64,000 bases of DNA from Candidatus Pristimantibacillus lignocellulolyticus (GCA_023639215.1 CP097899.1:3282001-3346000); one strand, 5' to 3'. Positions 34,048-44,434 are shown, counted from the first letter of the stretch. The notes: generated by a model from the sequence alone, not told the origin. A program made the numbers and translations.

Positions 34048-36150
34048 ATGAAAAATGCTAAAGAAGAAGAAATTAAGAAAGAAAAAGGGAAAACTAAAAT
34101 TGTCTCCAAGCAGACAACAAATCCGCTTCAATCTGTAGGTATTAAGTTGTTTCTTTACATTATGGGAGGAATTCTTGCCTGCGTTATTACGATGGGAATT
34201 CTAGCTTATAATCAATCTAAAGGCATTATTGAAGGTAAAGCATCGGAGTCTAGTCAACAAATCGTTAATCAGCTTGGAGCTAACATCGATAATATAATAA
34301 AAACTTACGAAGATGTAACATTACAAATTCTAGTGGATAGCGATGTTCAAAAGAATATAGAGGTCGCAGCTTCGAGTGTGGATGAGTTTTCAAAATTTGA
34401 AGCGGTTAAAGTATTAACAACAAAGCTACAAAGTGTAATTCTTAGTAATGATAATATTACAGGTATAACTCTAATTCCACTTGATAGTAAACTTAGTATT
34501 GTTACTGCGGGAAGCTCTCAAAATTCTAAAATAGAAACGATAGCGAAAGAGCAATGGGTTCAAGAAGTTATCGATGCAGATGGAAAGACAGTTTGGTTAC
34601 CATCTCGCCAAGAGGCATTAACGCATGCGGCAACCACTCCTAGTTTTGGTGCAGCAAGAGTTATTAATCAAACAACGATAAACAATGCATACTATATTTT
34701 ATTAATAGATGTTTCGACAAAAGGGATACAAGAACAAATTAACAATGTGATATTGGGTGCTGAAAGTGGAATATCAATTGTAAATAGTAACTCCGAGTAT
34801 ATAACTAATTCTGATCCTAAGCTTGTTGCAAGCGTTGCTCCATTCCATTTAGATATTGCAAAAGATGAGAAGAGTACTCGTGAAACAGTTGATGGTCTAG
34901 GAGAAATATTACTAATACATAAGAAATTAGGTTTTTCAGATTGGTACTTAACAGGACAAATTCCTGTTAATGAACTAGTAAAAGATGCAGTTGTTATTCG
35001 TCAGTTGACGATTTCTGTATCAATAGCAGCTGCAATTATAGCGATCCTTATCTCAATAATTGTAATACTAACGATAAGCAGACCTCTTGTTCAGCTACGA
35101 GATCTTATGAATGAAGGTGCTAAAGGAGATTTAACCGTTCGTTCAAGAAATAACAAACGTAAAGATGAAATTGGTCAGTTAAGCAAAAGCTTTGATACTA
35201 TGATGATACAGATTACATCGTTAGCAACACAAACTAAGAATTCTGCTGACGCAGTAATGGTAACAGCAAAGACTTTAACGAATGCATCTAACAAAACAGC
35301 AATCTCTGCTAAAGAGATCGCTGTAGCTACAGAAGAAATTGCTAACGGCTCAACAAGTCTCGCTGTTGAAGCAGAGCGAGGTAATGATCTGACCATAATG
35401 ATTAATGACCAGATGAGACAAGTACTAAGTGCCAATCAAGAAATGGTACAATCTGCATACGATGTGGAAAGTGCGAGTGGCAAAGGGACTGCCTATATGG
35501 CCGAATTAATAGAGAAGACTGGAATGACCGAAGAAATGACTCGCGAAATGGTAGAAAAGGTCGATTCTTTGAAAGACAGTACACGTTCAATTGTGCAAAT
35601 ATTAGATGTACTTAATGCAGTAACCAAACAAACGAATATACTTTCATTGAATGCAACAATTGAGGCTGCGAGAGCTGGTACAGCAGGGCGTGGATTTATG
35701 GTGGTAGCTAATGAAATTCGTGGGCTTGCGGATCAATCAACTCAATCCATTGATGTCGTTGCACAAATTACTGATCGAATTCAATCCGAAATTGTGGAGA
35801 CAGTTGATGTATTGTCTAAAGCATATCCAATGTTCCAAGAGCAGATTAACTCGGTCAAAGAAGCGAATAGTATTTTTGTAAGTGTACAAGCACAGATGAA
35901 TCATCTTATCAGTCGACTTGAAGATGTAACACAATCGGTTAATAAGCTTGAAGCATCACAAAGTATCTTAAATGAAGCAATGACGAATGTAAGCGCAGTT
36001 GCAGAGGAGTCCTCTGCGACTTCAGAAGAAGTTGCAAGTTTAAGTAATGAGCAATTAAGTATTAGTGATAATCTAGTAACATTATCTTCCGAACTTAATG
36101 AAGTTTCTACTAAACTGAAAGATTCTTTAGCTCAGTTTAAGGTCGAATAA
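34048..36150 (+). CDS. Methyl-accepting chemotaxis protein
   Basis: A 700-aa chemoreceptor: a very Lys-rich cytoplasmic tail (1-30), membrane helix 1 (about 34-53), an extracellular ligand domain of dCache size (about 55-315), helix 2 (about 318-345), HAMP (about 345-400) and a long signalling coiled coil whose tip reads TKQTNILSLNATIEAARAG. Ligand unknown. ATG follows a G-rich region (AAGGGCGGGG) at a longish distance. The next gene is a close paralogue in the same order, so this is a tandem duplication. Confidence 0.92.
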   Translation: MKNAKEEEIKKEKGKTKIVSKQTTNPLQSVGIKLFLYIMGGILACVITMGILAYNQSKGIIEGKASESSQQIVNQLGANIDNIIKTYEDVTLQILVDSDVQKNIEVAASSVDEFSKFEAVKVLTTKLQSVILSNDNITGITLIPLDSKLSIVTAGSSQNSKIETIAKEQWVQEVIDADGKTVWLPSRQEALTHAATTPSFGAARVINQTTINNAYYILLIDVSTKGIQEQINNVILGAESGISIVNSNSEYITNSDPKLVASVAPFHLDIAKDEKSTRETVDGLGEILLIHKKLGFSDWYLTGQIPVNELVKDAVVIRQLTISVSIAAAIIAILISIIVILTISRPLVQLRDLMNEGAKGDLTVRSRNNKRKDEIGQLSKSFDTMMIQITSLATQTKNSADAVMVTAKTLTNASNKTAISAKEIAVATEEIANGSTSLAVEAERGNDLTIMINDQMRQVLSANQEMVQSAYDVESASGKGTAYMAELIEKTGMTEEMTREMVEKVDSLKDSTRSIVQILDVLNAVTKQTNILSLNATIEAARAGTAGRGFMVVANEIRGLADQSTQSIDVVAQITDRIQSEIVETVDVLSKAYPMFQEQINSVKEANSIFVSVQAQMNHLISRLEDVTQSVNKLEASQSILNEAMTNVSAVAEESSATSEEVASLSNEQLSISDNLVTLSSELNEVSTKLKDSLAQFKVE

Positions 36151-36160
36151 TGTTAAAGTG

Positions 36161-36210
36161 AAAACTGTAAAGGATAACGTAAATACGGTATCTTTTACAG
36201 TTTTTTGTTT
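36161..36210 (+). terminator. Terminator between the two chemoreceptor genes
   Basis: 16-nt arms (36161-36176 with 36189-36204, one mismatch-type pair), then TTTTTTG. It means the paralogue downstream has its own promoter in the AT-rich 36211-36397. Confidence 0.85.
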
Positions 36211-36397
36211 TTTTAAAAATAATAGTTCATTAATACTATTTTTGTTGATTGTAAGTATATTTATTACTACTTTTTACCTGCTTTAGCAAAATTCAAATAT
36301 ATGTATAGAATTAGTAGATTCTAAATGGTAAAATAGTTGTTATGTATTAAAAAAAATTAATAATGCTTTATAAAAAAATAAGGTGGTGCTAGTCAGC

Positions 36398-38602
36398 ATG
36401 AAGAATTTTCTTAAAAAAGATAGTACTGTTAATGAGCAGGATACTAACAAAAAAGCTAATTCTTTGAAAAAAAGTCTAGAAATTTTAGGGAAGTCTGCAA
36501 AAAGTAAAATGCAAGATGTTAAGAGTAAAGAGAAAATTGGTATATTGAATAGTATTGGAATACAATTATTTGTTCTTATTTTTATTAGCATAGTTATTTG
36601 TGTTGTAACAGTTGGAACAATCTCTTATCAAAAATCAAAAGGATTAATTGAAAGCAATGTGTCCAGTGCAAGTGTACAGACGATTAAACAGGTTAGTAAT
36701 AGTCTAGATACTGTATTGAAAAGTTATGCTGATATTTCGTTCCAACTTATGTTTGATAGTGTATTGCTTGAAAATATGAATACATTACAAACAACAGAAA
36801 GTACATACGAGCAAATTAGAACGACTCAAATGATAACTGAAAAGTTTTCTACCTTTACGGTAACCAACCAAACCATTAAAAACATAACAGTTATTCCGAT
36901 TAGCGACAGAATAGAACCAATTTCTGCAGGCCAATCTGTAGAGACTAATAGTAACAAAAAAACTGCAGAAATGTATCGAAATACGGAATGGTATAAAGCA
37001 ACCGAAGTGGAAAATGGTTCGATACATTGGATTGAGCCCCAAGCAGATGGTATTAGTCAGTCTACACCTTACTCATCCGTTGGACTTGCTCGTTTAGTCC
37101 GTAATATGAATTATCCAGACTTGTCTTTTATACTAGTAATAGAATTAGATGTGGATAGTTTCTTTGAAGTAGCAAAGAAAGTGGATTTGGGTAGTGGTAG
37201 TGAGATCGTCATATTAAACAGTAAAAATGACTATGTTTTGGCACCTAATGTCATAAAGTATGGTCAAACGCCTAATATTGAGATTCCAGAAGCAGAAGCA
37301 GGAGAAGAAGTTAAAACTTCAGATAGTTTAACGGTTACTGGTGCAAATAACGAAAAATATTTAGCGATATATGAAAATATATCAAGTAATAATGATTGGA
37401 AAGTAGTTGCAGCAATACCAACTGAGAATCTTATTGAACAAGCTGCTCCAATACGAAATATAACAATTATTACTTCAATCATTGCTGGATTAATAGCAAT
37501 AGCAATCGGTATTCTTGTAATTCGAATGATAGGAAGACCGCTGAACTATGTAACAGAATTAATGCAAAAAGGTGCCAAGGGAGATTTAACAGTTCGTTCA
37601 TCTCTTAAGAAGCGTAACGATGAAATAGGATTGCTATCCAATAACTTCAATGAGATGATGGAACAAATCGCAATTCTAGCTACACAAACAACGAATTCTG
37701 CTGCTGAAGTATTGAAAACTGCTGCGGAATTAACGGCTGCTTCGGAAAAAACTTCAATAGCAGCGAAGGAAATTGCAGTTGCTACTGACGAGATAGCAGG
37801 TGGAGCTTCAAGTCTTGCTATGGAAGCTGAAAAAGGTACAGATCATACGAATACGCTAAATGATCAAATGAAGCAAGTAAATGAATACAACGTACAAATG
37901 ACTATTTCTGCCAATGAAGTTGAACATGCCAGTCTTCAAGGTATTAGTTATATGGGCGTCTTAATCGATAAGACAGGTACTACTGAACAAATGACTCGTG
38001 CGATGGTTGATAAAGTTAATGCGTTGAAAGTAAGTACTACATCAATTGTGAAAATTCTTGATGTATTGAATGCAGTAACGAAGCAAACAAACATTTTGTC
38101 ATTAAACGCAACGATTGAAGCTGCCCGTGCAGGTGCTGCTGGAAAAGGCTTTATGGTTGTAGCAGATGAAATTAGACAACTTGCCGATCAATCTAAAAAT
38201 TCTATTGAGGTTGTAGCCCAAATAACACGTACAATTACTGATGAGATTGATGAGACGGTAGCTGTACTATCTGAGGCATATCCATTGTTCCAAGAGCAAA
38301 TTGGCTCTGTCAAAGAGGCAAATCAATTATTCTTAACCGTTCAAGCTCAAATGGAAACATTTAAGCAAAGTATGAATCAAGTAACGGATGCTTTTGTTGA
38401 ATTAAATAAATCACAAGAAATCTTAAGTGATTCTATGAATAATGTTAGTGCAGTAGCGCAACAATCTTCTGCAACTTCTGAGGAAGTAGCTTCTCTAAGT
38501 ACAGAACAATTAAATATTAGTCAAAATCTTGTTGATTTGTCAGGCAAACTTCAAACCGTTTCTACTGGTTTGAAAGATTCGCTTTCTAAATTCAAAATTT
38601 AA
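36398..38602 (+). CDS. Methyl-accepting chemotaxis protein (paralogue)
   Basis: A 734-aa chemoreceptor with the same plan as its neighbour: a Lys-rich N-tail (here about 55 aa), helix 1 (about 60-80), an extracellular domain (about 85-350), helix 2, HAMP and signalling tip TKQTNILSLNATIEAARAG. The cytoplasmic halves are much more alike than the ligand domains, as expected if the pair senses different ligands. Start MKNFLKKDST, with AAGGTGGTG (36380-36388); the frame extends five codons upstream into the SD. Confidence 0.92.
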   Translation: MKNFLKKDSTVNEQDTNKKANSLKKSLEILGKSAKSKMQDVKSKEKIGILNSIGIQLFVLIFISIVICVVTVGTISYQKSKGLIESNVSSASVQTIKQVSNSLDTVLKSYADISFQLMFDSVLLENMNTLQTTESTYEQIRTTQMITEKFSTFTVTNQTIKNITVIPISDRIEPISAGQSVETNSNKKTAEMYRNTEWYKATEVENGSIHWIEPQADGISQSTPYSSVGLARLVRNMNYPDLSFILVIELDVDSFFEVAKKVDLGSGSEIVILNSKNDYVLAPNVIKYGQTPNIEIPEAEAGEEVKTSDSLTVTGANNEKYLAIYENISSNNDWKVVAAIPTENLIEQAAPIRNITIITSIIAGLIAIAIGILVIRMIGRPLNYVTELMQKGAKGDLTVRSSLKKRNDEIGLLSNNFNEMMEQIAILATQTTNSAAEVLKTAAELTAASEKTSIAAKEIAVATDEIAGGASSLAMEAEKGTDHTNTLNDQMKQVNEYNVQMTISANEVEHASLQGISYMGVLIDKTGTTEQMTRAMVDKVNALKVSTTSIVKILDVLNAVTKQTNILSLNATIEAARAGAAGKGFMVVADEIRQLADQSKNSIEVVAQITRTITDEIDETVAVLSEAYPLFQEQIGSVKEANQLFLTVQAQMETFKQSMNQVTDAFVELNKSQEILSDSMNNVSAVAQQSSATSEEVASLSTEQLNISQNLVDLSGKLQTVSTGLKDSLSKFKI

Positions 38603-38611
38603 TCAATTCGA

Positions 38612-38653
38612 AGAGCTACCGTTGTGTTATTCTCAACGGTAGCTCTTTTTTTG
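38612..38653 (+). terminator. Terminator after the second chemoreceptor
   Basis: Perfect 13-bp stem (38612-38624 with 38634-38646) followed by TTTTTTG. Confidence 0.9.
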
Positions 38654-38736
38654 TTTTCTATGAATGCTGATCTCGTTTATTTTACTTAGGAAGTAGTCAT
38701 ACTAGAAAGTAATATGATGAATTTGGAGAGACAACA

Positions 38737-40548
38737 ATGCAGCGAAGAGCTATCTGGATAGCAATCGTATTTACCAGTGTTATGTTTCTATATACATGTC
38801 GACTGATCTACTTACAAATAATTCCGACAACAACAATATTTCAGCAACATGGGAGTAAATATAAGTACTATGATTGGCGGCAAGGTGCGGTTAACCAACG
38901 AATGAAGAAATTGATGGTCGATGATGGTAGAGGTCATTTTGTAGATGAACATGGATTTGCGATTACAAGTGAAAAATATGATACGGTTGCTTTTTTTCCG
39001 GTTCATGCATGGAAAGAAATTGACGGGGTACGTTTTAATAAACTTGCTACAATTTTGGATAAATCTCCAGAACAACTTCAAGATTTTGTACGAGTATTAG
39101 ACAGTGCTGCTTTCTTAGAAGATAAGTCCAAAGTACCGATCAGACTAACCGAGCAACAAGTCCATGACATACAAGCGTTACATTTATATGGTCTGGAAGT
39201 TGTCTCATATCGTGATCGTTATCCAGAGCAATATGAGCAGAAGCATTTTATTGGGGCCGTTGCTGAGTATCCTGAATGGACAGATAAAGTTTATAGCTCT
39301 GAGATAAAACAGCTAAATAATTGGAGTAGGAACAGTAAAGTAGGAATATTAGGTTTAGAATATTCTCTTGATCGATACCTACATGGACTAGGACCATCTT
39401 ATCTATCATACACATTAGATGGAAGGTATGATTTGTTATCAGGTATAGGCATGAGACGAATCGAATCGAGTAATCCCTATTATCCACTTACCATTATTAC
39501 TACAATTGATCTTGATCTTCAAAATAAGATAGAACGATACTTAGATGAGCAGAAGGTAATAGAAGGCGCCATCGTATTATTAGATGTTACCAATGGTGAT
39601 GTGAAAGCCATGGTATCTAGGCCTCAATTATTACCTGGGCAATTAAGCGAAGGAAACGACAGTGTGCTTAGAAACCACGCACTTACTGCCTATACACCAG
39701 GATCAATATATAAAATTGTGACGGCAGCAGCAGCGTTGGAGTATGGGGTCGTAGAAGAAGACGAACATTTTTATTGCAATGGTGAATATGGTAGATATGG
39801 TCTATCGTGCTGGAAAGAAGGCGGACATGGCGATCAAACATTGGAAGAAGCTTTCGCTAACTCATGTAATGTTGTATTTGCAACATTATCAGAGCGTCTT
39901 ACAGCAAATCAATTGTATGAAATAGCGAATGCACTTGGTGTAGTTCAAAAAGTAGGATGGCATCAAGATGAAGCGAAAGCACCAATTACATCGCCTATTC
40001 GATTATTAGCAGAGGAAGAGAATGGTCTTGTATTCCATGATTTGAACACGAAGGATGGAGGGGTTATTGCACAATCAAGTATTGGTCAACGTGATGTTCA
40101 TCTAACACCGCTGCAAGCAGCCAATATGGTTGTGACTTTACTTAATCGTGGAAGACAGTATGAGAATAGAATTGTATCTCAAATAAATTATGCTGATGGT
40201 CAAGTATTAGCACAGTTGCCGGTACATCTTGGTCATGAGAATAAATTTAATATTCATCCAGCTACAGCAGGAAAAATCTTAAAATATATGCAATTAGTTG
40301 TTCAGCAAGGAACAGGTAAATCCATTAATGAAGGTAGATGGCATGTAGCTGGTAAGTCTGGTACGGCACAATTAAGCGGTAAACAAACAGGACACAATGA
40401 TCAATGGTTTATTGGATATGGACCGACAGAGAAGCCCCAATACGCACTCTCGGTACTCGTACAAGAGCAAACAAGCGGAAAGAGAAATCAAGCTACCCAA
40501 ATATTCAGAGGGATTATGGATATAGTAGCAGAGCACAAACAGCAGTGA
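38737..40548 (+). CDS. Class B penicillin-binding protein (transpeptidase)
   Basis: A membrane-anchored D,D-transpeptidase of cell-wall cross-linking. The 603-aa chain has an N-terminal helix (about 5-25), a dimerisation-type domain (to about 250) and a transpeptidase domain with the serine motif TPGSIYK (about residue 324), SCN (about 381-383) and KSGTA (about 539). There is no PASTA domain and no glycosyltransferase. The genomic neighbourhood (mltG, U32 genes) fits B. subtilis PbpI/YrrR, which has a similar length, but assignment to that subgroup is tentative. Confidence 0.9.
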   Translation: MQRRAIWIAIVFTSVMFLYTCRLIYLQIIPTTTIFQQHGSKYKYYDWRQGAVNQRMKKLMVDDGRGHFVDEHGFAITSEKYDTVAFFPVHAWKEIDGVRFNKLATILDKSPEQLQDFVRVLDSAAFLEDKSKVPIRLTEQQVHDIQALHLYGLEVVSYRDRYPEQYEQKHFIGAVAEYPEWTDKVYSSEIKQLNNWSRNSKVGILGLEYSLDRYLHGLGPSYLSYTLDGRYDLLSGIGMRRIESSNPYYPLTIITTIDLDLQNKIERYLDEQKVIEGAIVLLDVTNGDVKAMVSRPQLLPGQLSEGNDSVLRNHALTAYTPGSIYKIVTAAAALEYGVVEEDEHFYCNGEYGRYGLSCWKEGGHGDQTLEEAFANSCNVVFATLSERLTANQLYEIANALGVVQKVGWHQDEAKAPITSPIRLLAEEENGLVFHDLNTKDGGVIAQSSIGQRDVHLTPLQAANMVVTLLNRGRQYENRIVSQINYADGQVLAQLPVHLGHENKFNIHPATAGKILKYMQLVVQQGTGKSINEGRWHVAGKSGTAQLSGKQTGHNDQWFIGYGPTEKPQYALSVLVQEQTSGKRNQATQIFRGIMDIVAEHKQQ

Positions 40549-40575
40549 AAGAGTAGATGAAGAAGATATAAAGAA

Positions 40576-40625
40576 GAGGCAGTATCAAAGATCATTGTTA
40601 GCGATGACTTTTGATACTGCCTCTA
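40576..40625. terminator. Bidirectional terminator between the PBP and permease genes
   Basis: Perfect 15-bp stem (40576-40590 with 40611-40625) between convergent genes. Confidence 0.8.
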
Positions 40626-40644
40626 TGTTTAGTTACAATACGAT

Positions 40645-41772
40645 TTAATCTTCTTCTGCTTTTTCAACGCTTAGATCTGGTTTGTCATACTCCCCAATCG
40701 GTTTTCTAATCCATTTTGCAAAGTATCCCTGGTCTATTAGTGCTTTAATAAGAATAAGTAGAATTGGTGATAGAATTAATCCAGCTACACCAAATAATGA
40801 TAAGGATATCATCATGAATGCTAACATTGTATATGCTGAAACGCCTAAGGAATCACCAGTAATTTTCGGTTCAAGCATTTGTCTAGCAAGTACGACTACA
40901 AGCCATAATACTGTAATCCAAATAGCTAAGTCATAATCACCAACTACAAACAAATATGTAATCCATGGAATGAAGATTGTACTTACACCAAGTAAAGGTA
41001 ATACGTCAAATATGGCTGCAACTAATGAAATAACGAAAGCATGTTTAACACCTAATAATAATAAAGATATAAGGATAACAACAAAGGTAATGCTTATTAA
41101 TTTACTTTGCGCCTTAATGTAGATCCAAATCCCTTTTAATACGTTATCTCTTAAAAAGAAAAAGGCAGTTTTGAATGTATTAGGCGTCTTATTAGTAGCT
41201 AATTTTTTCCAATCCACAATTTCAATACTTAAGAAGTAAGCTAAGATTAGACCGATTGCTGCATTTACTACGAATGATGTGAACGAAGTGATCGAACCGA
41301 TAACAAAAGTAAATCCATTTACTAACCAACCTTGTATTGTTGTAGAAGCTTGCGCTAATGTATCTGTTAGTTGGTCAGTTAAACTGAAGTCGACTGGTAA
41401 TTGATTCATCTTCAATTGGAAATAGTGTAGCCACTTATTAACCTCAGCAGTGAACTGTTCTTGATATTGAGGGAGTAAATTTACTAATTCAATACCTTGA
41501 ATGGTTGCAATAATAATGAGTGCGCCAATTAATCCAAGAACAACAAGAACGAATAGGACCGCTGAAATGGCAGACGCTAAACTCTTTTTCAAACCTAGTT
41601 TGTGTAAACGTTTCGCGAGCGGTTCAATACAAATAAAAATAACAAAGGAGTAGAAAATTGGTTTCGCAATATTGTACACAATACTAAATAACCACATGAT
41701 AAGAAGGACTGTAACAACGATAAGGGCAATATCAAAAACCGTTCTCCAATATTTTTTGTAGAAAGATAACAA
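40645..41772 (-). CDS. AI-2E family transporter (YtvI-like)
   Basis: A 375-aa membrane protein of the same PF01594 family as the gene at 24.3 kb but clearly distinct in sequence. It has about eight helices, with the conserved C-terminal block DVLPLLGVSTIFIPW and LEPKITGDSLGVSAYTML. The C-terminal tail is acidic and cytoplasmic. Substrate unknown. The SD before ATG is weak (GAGAGG about 17 nt away), so the start is less certain. It is convergent with the PBP gene. Confidence 0.85.
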   Translation of the reverse strand: MLSFYKKYWRTVFDIALIVVTVLLIMWLFSIVYNIAKPIFYSFVIFICIEPLAKRLHKLGLKKSLASAISAVLFVLVVLGLIGALIIIATIQGIELVNLLPQYQEQFTAEVNKWLHYFQLKMNQLPVDFSLTDQLTDTLAQASTTIQGWLVNGFTFVIGSITSFTSFVVNAAIGLILAYFLSIEIVDWKKLATNKTPNTFKTAFFFLRDNVLKGIWIYIKAQSKLISITFVVILISLLLLGVKHAFVISLVAAIFDVLPLLGVSTIFIPWITYLFVVGDYDLAIWITVLWLVVVLARQMLEPKITGDSLGVSAYTMLAFMMISLSLFGVAGLILSPILLILIKALIDQGYFAKWIRKPIGEYDKPDLSVEKAEED

Positions 41773-41950
41773 GTAGTAATCATCCTCTCGAAACTTAATA
41801 TAGCAAGTAAATTATGTATGCTTTACAAATTTTCTTACTGATCTTGCTAGTGAGAAATCAATACAATTATGATACAATAAAAGTTAGTGTGCTGGTACTT
41901 ATTATGTATTATATATTGACTATATCATTATTTTAGTGAGGAAGACAATC

Positions 41951-43318
41951 ATGGAGACTATATTAACTTTAGGATTTTATTTCATGACCTTCTACGCATT
42001 TATTCCTGGGATTTTAAGTAGAGTATTTGGATATCAAGTATTTAAAAAGGGAAAAGCAAATCATGAGATTGCACTAACATTTGATGATGGACCTGATCCT
42101 ATCTATACTGAACAGTTACTAGACTTATTGCTAAGATATGACGCAAAAGCGACCTTCTTTGTCGTAGGGGTACATGCAAAGCAAAATCCCGATCTATTGA
42201 GAAGGATGAGAGATGAAGGTCACACGATAGGTGTTCATAATTACGAACATAAAACGAATTGGTTTATGGGACCTAAGACGGTTCGGAAACATATTGCCAT
42301 GACGAATGATATTATTGAAGAGGTAACTGGACAACGTTCAATCTACTACCGACCGCCGTGGGGAATCGTTAATCTATTTGACTACGGTAATGTATCGCGC
42401 CTTAATATTATTTTATGGTCATCACTATTTGGTGATTGGAATAAAAAAATTAATGCAAAAATATTGGAATTGCGATTAATGAAGAAGCTCAATCCTGGTG
42501 AAGTATTATTACTACATGATTGTGGCAGAACTTTTGGCGCAGATGTAGATGCACCGAGTAAAATGCTTATAGCTTTAGAAGTATTTCTCGAAGAAGCAAA
42601 ATTAAGAGAAATAAAAATGATAAACATAGAAAATATGATCAAAGTGACAGAACATAATAATAAGAAAAATTTATCTTTAGGTAAACGAGTGATGGTTTCC
42701 TTATGGTTAACTTGGGAGAAAATATTCCACCAAGTGATGAGAATGAAAGATATCCATTCAAGTAATGAATCAATGTTCCATTATCGTTTGATCAAATATA
42801 AAGGTAAACCACTACCTATGAATAATGGCGACACTCTTTCACCGGGTGATCGAATCGTGGAACTTCATTTTGATAATAAGAAATTATCAGAAATTGCATT
42901 TGCATCCAAAAATCCATTAGTCGTTGCTGTTAAGACGATTCGTGAAATTGAACGCTCGTTACCTGCGTTAGCAATGCAAATTACGGATGAAGCAAAGCAT
43001 ATACCGATTAAAGCAATTCAAGGTATTACGATGATTAATCGCGGTGCCGAAAAATTAGGTTTCTCCATTCATGATATGCCAAAAGGATTATTTCTATCTA
43101 GTACGAGGATTTATTTGAAGTGGTTAATGAAAGTATTAACGCCAACTCAATCTGTGACGGCGAATCGTCAAGTTCGGGAGCACGTTCAAGAAGAACCTAG
43201 AATATTACTGATGACGCTTGAGCGTCTTCAGCAATATATTCCACTGGATCATGGGTACACTTTGGTAAAACAACAAGAAATCATTACAACGAAGCAAGAT
43301 GTAGTAACATCGAACTAA
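41951..43318 (+). CDS. Polysaccharide deacetylase with C-terminal YkoP-like domain
   Basis: A 455-aa protein: an N-terminal hydrophobic segment (about 1-22), a NodB-type deacetylase domain (about 35-225) with metal motifs TFDDGPDP and HNYEH and the motif RPPWG, then a roughly 200-aa C-terminal region (YRLIKYKGKPL to RLQQYIPLDHGY) that resembles B. subtilis YkoP. The substrate is probably a cell-wall or surface polysaccharide; this is inferred. Start METILTLGF with GAGGA 8 nt upstream; an upstream GTG overlaps the SD. Terminator follows. Confidence 0.85.
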   Translation: METILTLGFYFMTFYAFIPGILSRVFGYQVFKKGKANHEIALTFDDGPDPIYTEQLLDLLLRYDAKATFFVVGVHAKQNPDLLRRMRDEGHTIGVHNYEHKTNWFMGPKTVRKHIAMTNDIIEEVTGQRSIYYRPPWGIVNLFDYGNVSRLNIILWSSLFGDWNKKINAKILELRLMKKLNPGEVLLLHDCGRTFGADVDAPSKMLIALEVFLEEAKLREIKMINIENMIKVTEHNNKKNLSLGKRVMVSLWLTWEKIFHQVMRMKDIHSSNESMFHYRLIKYKGKPLPMNNGDTLSPGDRIVELHFDNKKLSEIAFASKNPLVVAVKTIREIERSLPALAMQITDEAKHIPIKAIQGITMINRGAEKLGFSIHDMPKGLFLSSTRIYLKWLMKVLTPTQSVTANRQVREHVQEEPRILLMTLERLQQYIPLDHGYTLVKQQEIITTKQDVVTSN

Positions 43319-43332
43319 GTATTTATAGAATG

Positions 43333-43367
43333 AAAAAGAGGTAGCGAATAATTCGCTACCTCTTTTT
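43333..43367 (+). terminator. Terminator after the deacetylase
   Basis: Perfect 16-bp stem (43333-43348 with 43352-43367) with a 3-nt loop; the 3' arm ends in TTTTT. Confidence 0.9.
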
Positions 43368-43475
43368 AGTATTCGCTGAAATAAAGAAAGTGTAATGAAT
43401 ATTGTGTCGGAATAAACTACCAAAATTTCTCAATTTTAAATTAGTATGTTAAAATTGGTATTGGAGGTGGATGAT

Positions 43476-43976
43476 ATGAGGTTTTCAATAAAAGTATTAC
43501 TTTCGATATTATTAGTAGCAATTGTTACTTTAGTCATTGGGATTATTTTCATTAAAAATAATTCACCGTTGGATGCTGCATATTTTGCTTCAACGTATGA
43601 TAAAGACGTAATTCTAGTGGGGGTAGGAAATAAAGGTCGATTTGCTGATATTATGGTTGAAGATGTTTTTGTTAATAACAATAGTCAACCTTTAAGTGTT
43701 AAGATTCAGGTTAGTGATTCGTTTACTGGTTTTATCGTATCGAGCAATTTCGAAGGTGATGAAGAAAAAAAATATAATTTTCAAGATCTGAATTCAGTAT
43801 CGATTCCAGCGAATACTGGACGACAGGAACATTTTGATAAACTAAGTAATGGAACTGCTTCAGAAAAAGATCCAATTTACGCAATTACAATAAAACACGA
43901 TGAAAGTATACAAAAGATTAGAATTAATTATCGTTATCTTGGGTTTGCATATGAAAAGATTATCGAGATTCAATGA
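43476..43976 (+). CDS. Hypothetical membrane-anchored extracytoplasmic protein
   Basis: A 166-aa protein with an N-terminal membrane helix (about 5-27) and an extracytoplasmic beta-rich domain with repeated VxVxDxF-type strands (IMVEDVFVNNNSQPLSVKIQV). I do not recognise a family. ATG at 43476 with GGAGGTGG (43463-43470) 5 nt upstream; the frame is open 10 codons further without an SD. AT-rich like the core genome. Followed 37 nt later by a small membrane-protein gene. Confidence 0.65.
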   Translation: MRFSIKVLLSILLVAIVTLVIGIIFIKNNSPLDAAYFASTYDKDVILVGVGNKGRFADIMVEDVFVNNNSQPLSVKIQVSDSFTGFIVSSNFEGDEEKKYNFQDLNSVSIPANTGRQEHFDKLSNGTASEKDPIYAITIKHDESIQKIRINYRYLGFAYEKIIEIQ

Positions 43977-44013
43977 GTTCTGTATTAGCTAACGGGAGAC
44001 GAGAGTTACTACA

Positions 44014-44310
44014 ATGAGAATTATTTTAGAGATATTACGAATTATTTGTATTTTGTTAATCTTTGGTGGTTTATTAAGTGCCTTATTAAATTATATTTAC
44101 TCTACATTGGGAATTAACATAAACAAAAATGAGTCCTCATGGCTAAGATGGATTGCAATTTACTTTTTACTTTTTGTTTTATATAGAAACAAATTACAGT
44201 TCTCGGGTTGGTATAAAGGGAAAGAACAAAGAAAACTTTCGAAGTCTATTTCTTTTAGTTTGATTTTTTGTGCCATTATTATGTTACTAATTATTCCTTT
44301 ATTAGGTTGA
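44014..44310 (+). CDS. Hypothetical small membrane protein
   Basis: 98 aa with three hydrophobic segments (about 5-25, 45-60, 80-98) and short charged loops. No recognised domain. ATG with a modest SD (GGGAGA) about 15 nt upstream. It probably belongs with the preceding gene. Nothing indicates its role. Confidence 0.55.
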   Translation: MRIILEILRIICILLIFGGLLSALLNYIYSTLGININKNESSWLRWIAIYFLLFVLYRNKLQFSGWYKGKEQRKLSKSISFSLIFCAIIMLLIIPLLG

Positions 44311-44434
44311 AACGTTTAGCAAACTGGACACTATTGCTCAGTAAATAAGAAGAGACTCTTCCGTATTTCAACGTGGTCCAATTATAATCTGCATCTAGAA
44401 AAGTGGTGAGCTGGATTAATAAGGAGGGGAAGCA

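Noticed and set aside
36211..36397. A SigD (flagellar-type) promoter before the second chemoreceptor
   Set aside because: The region is AT-rich but I could not find a convincing -35/-10 pair of that type.
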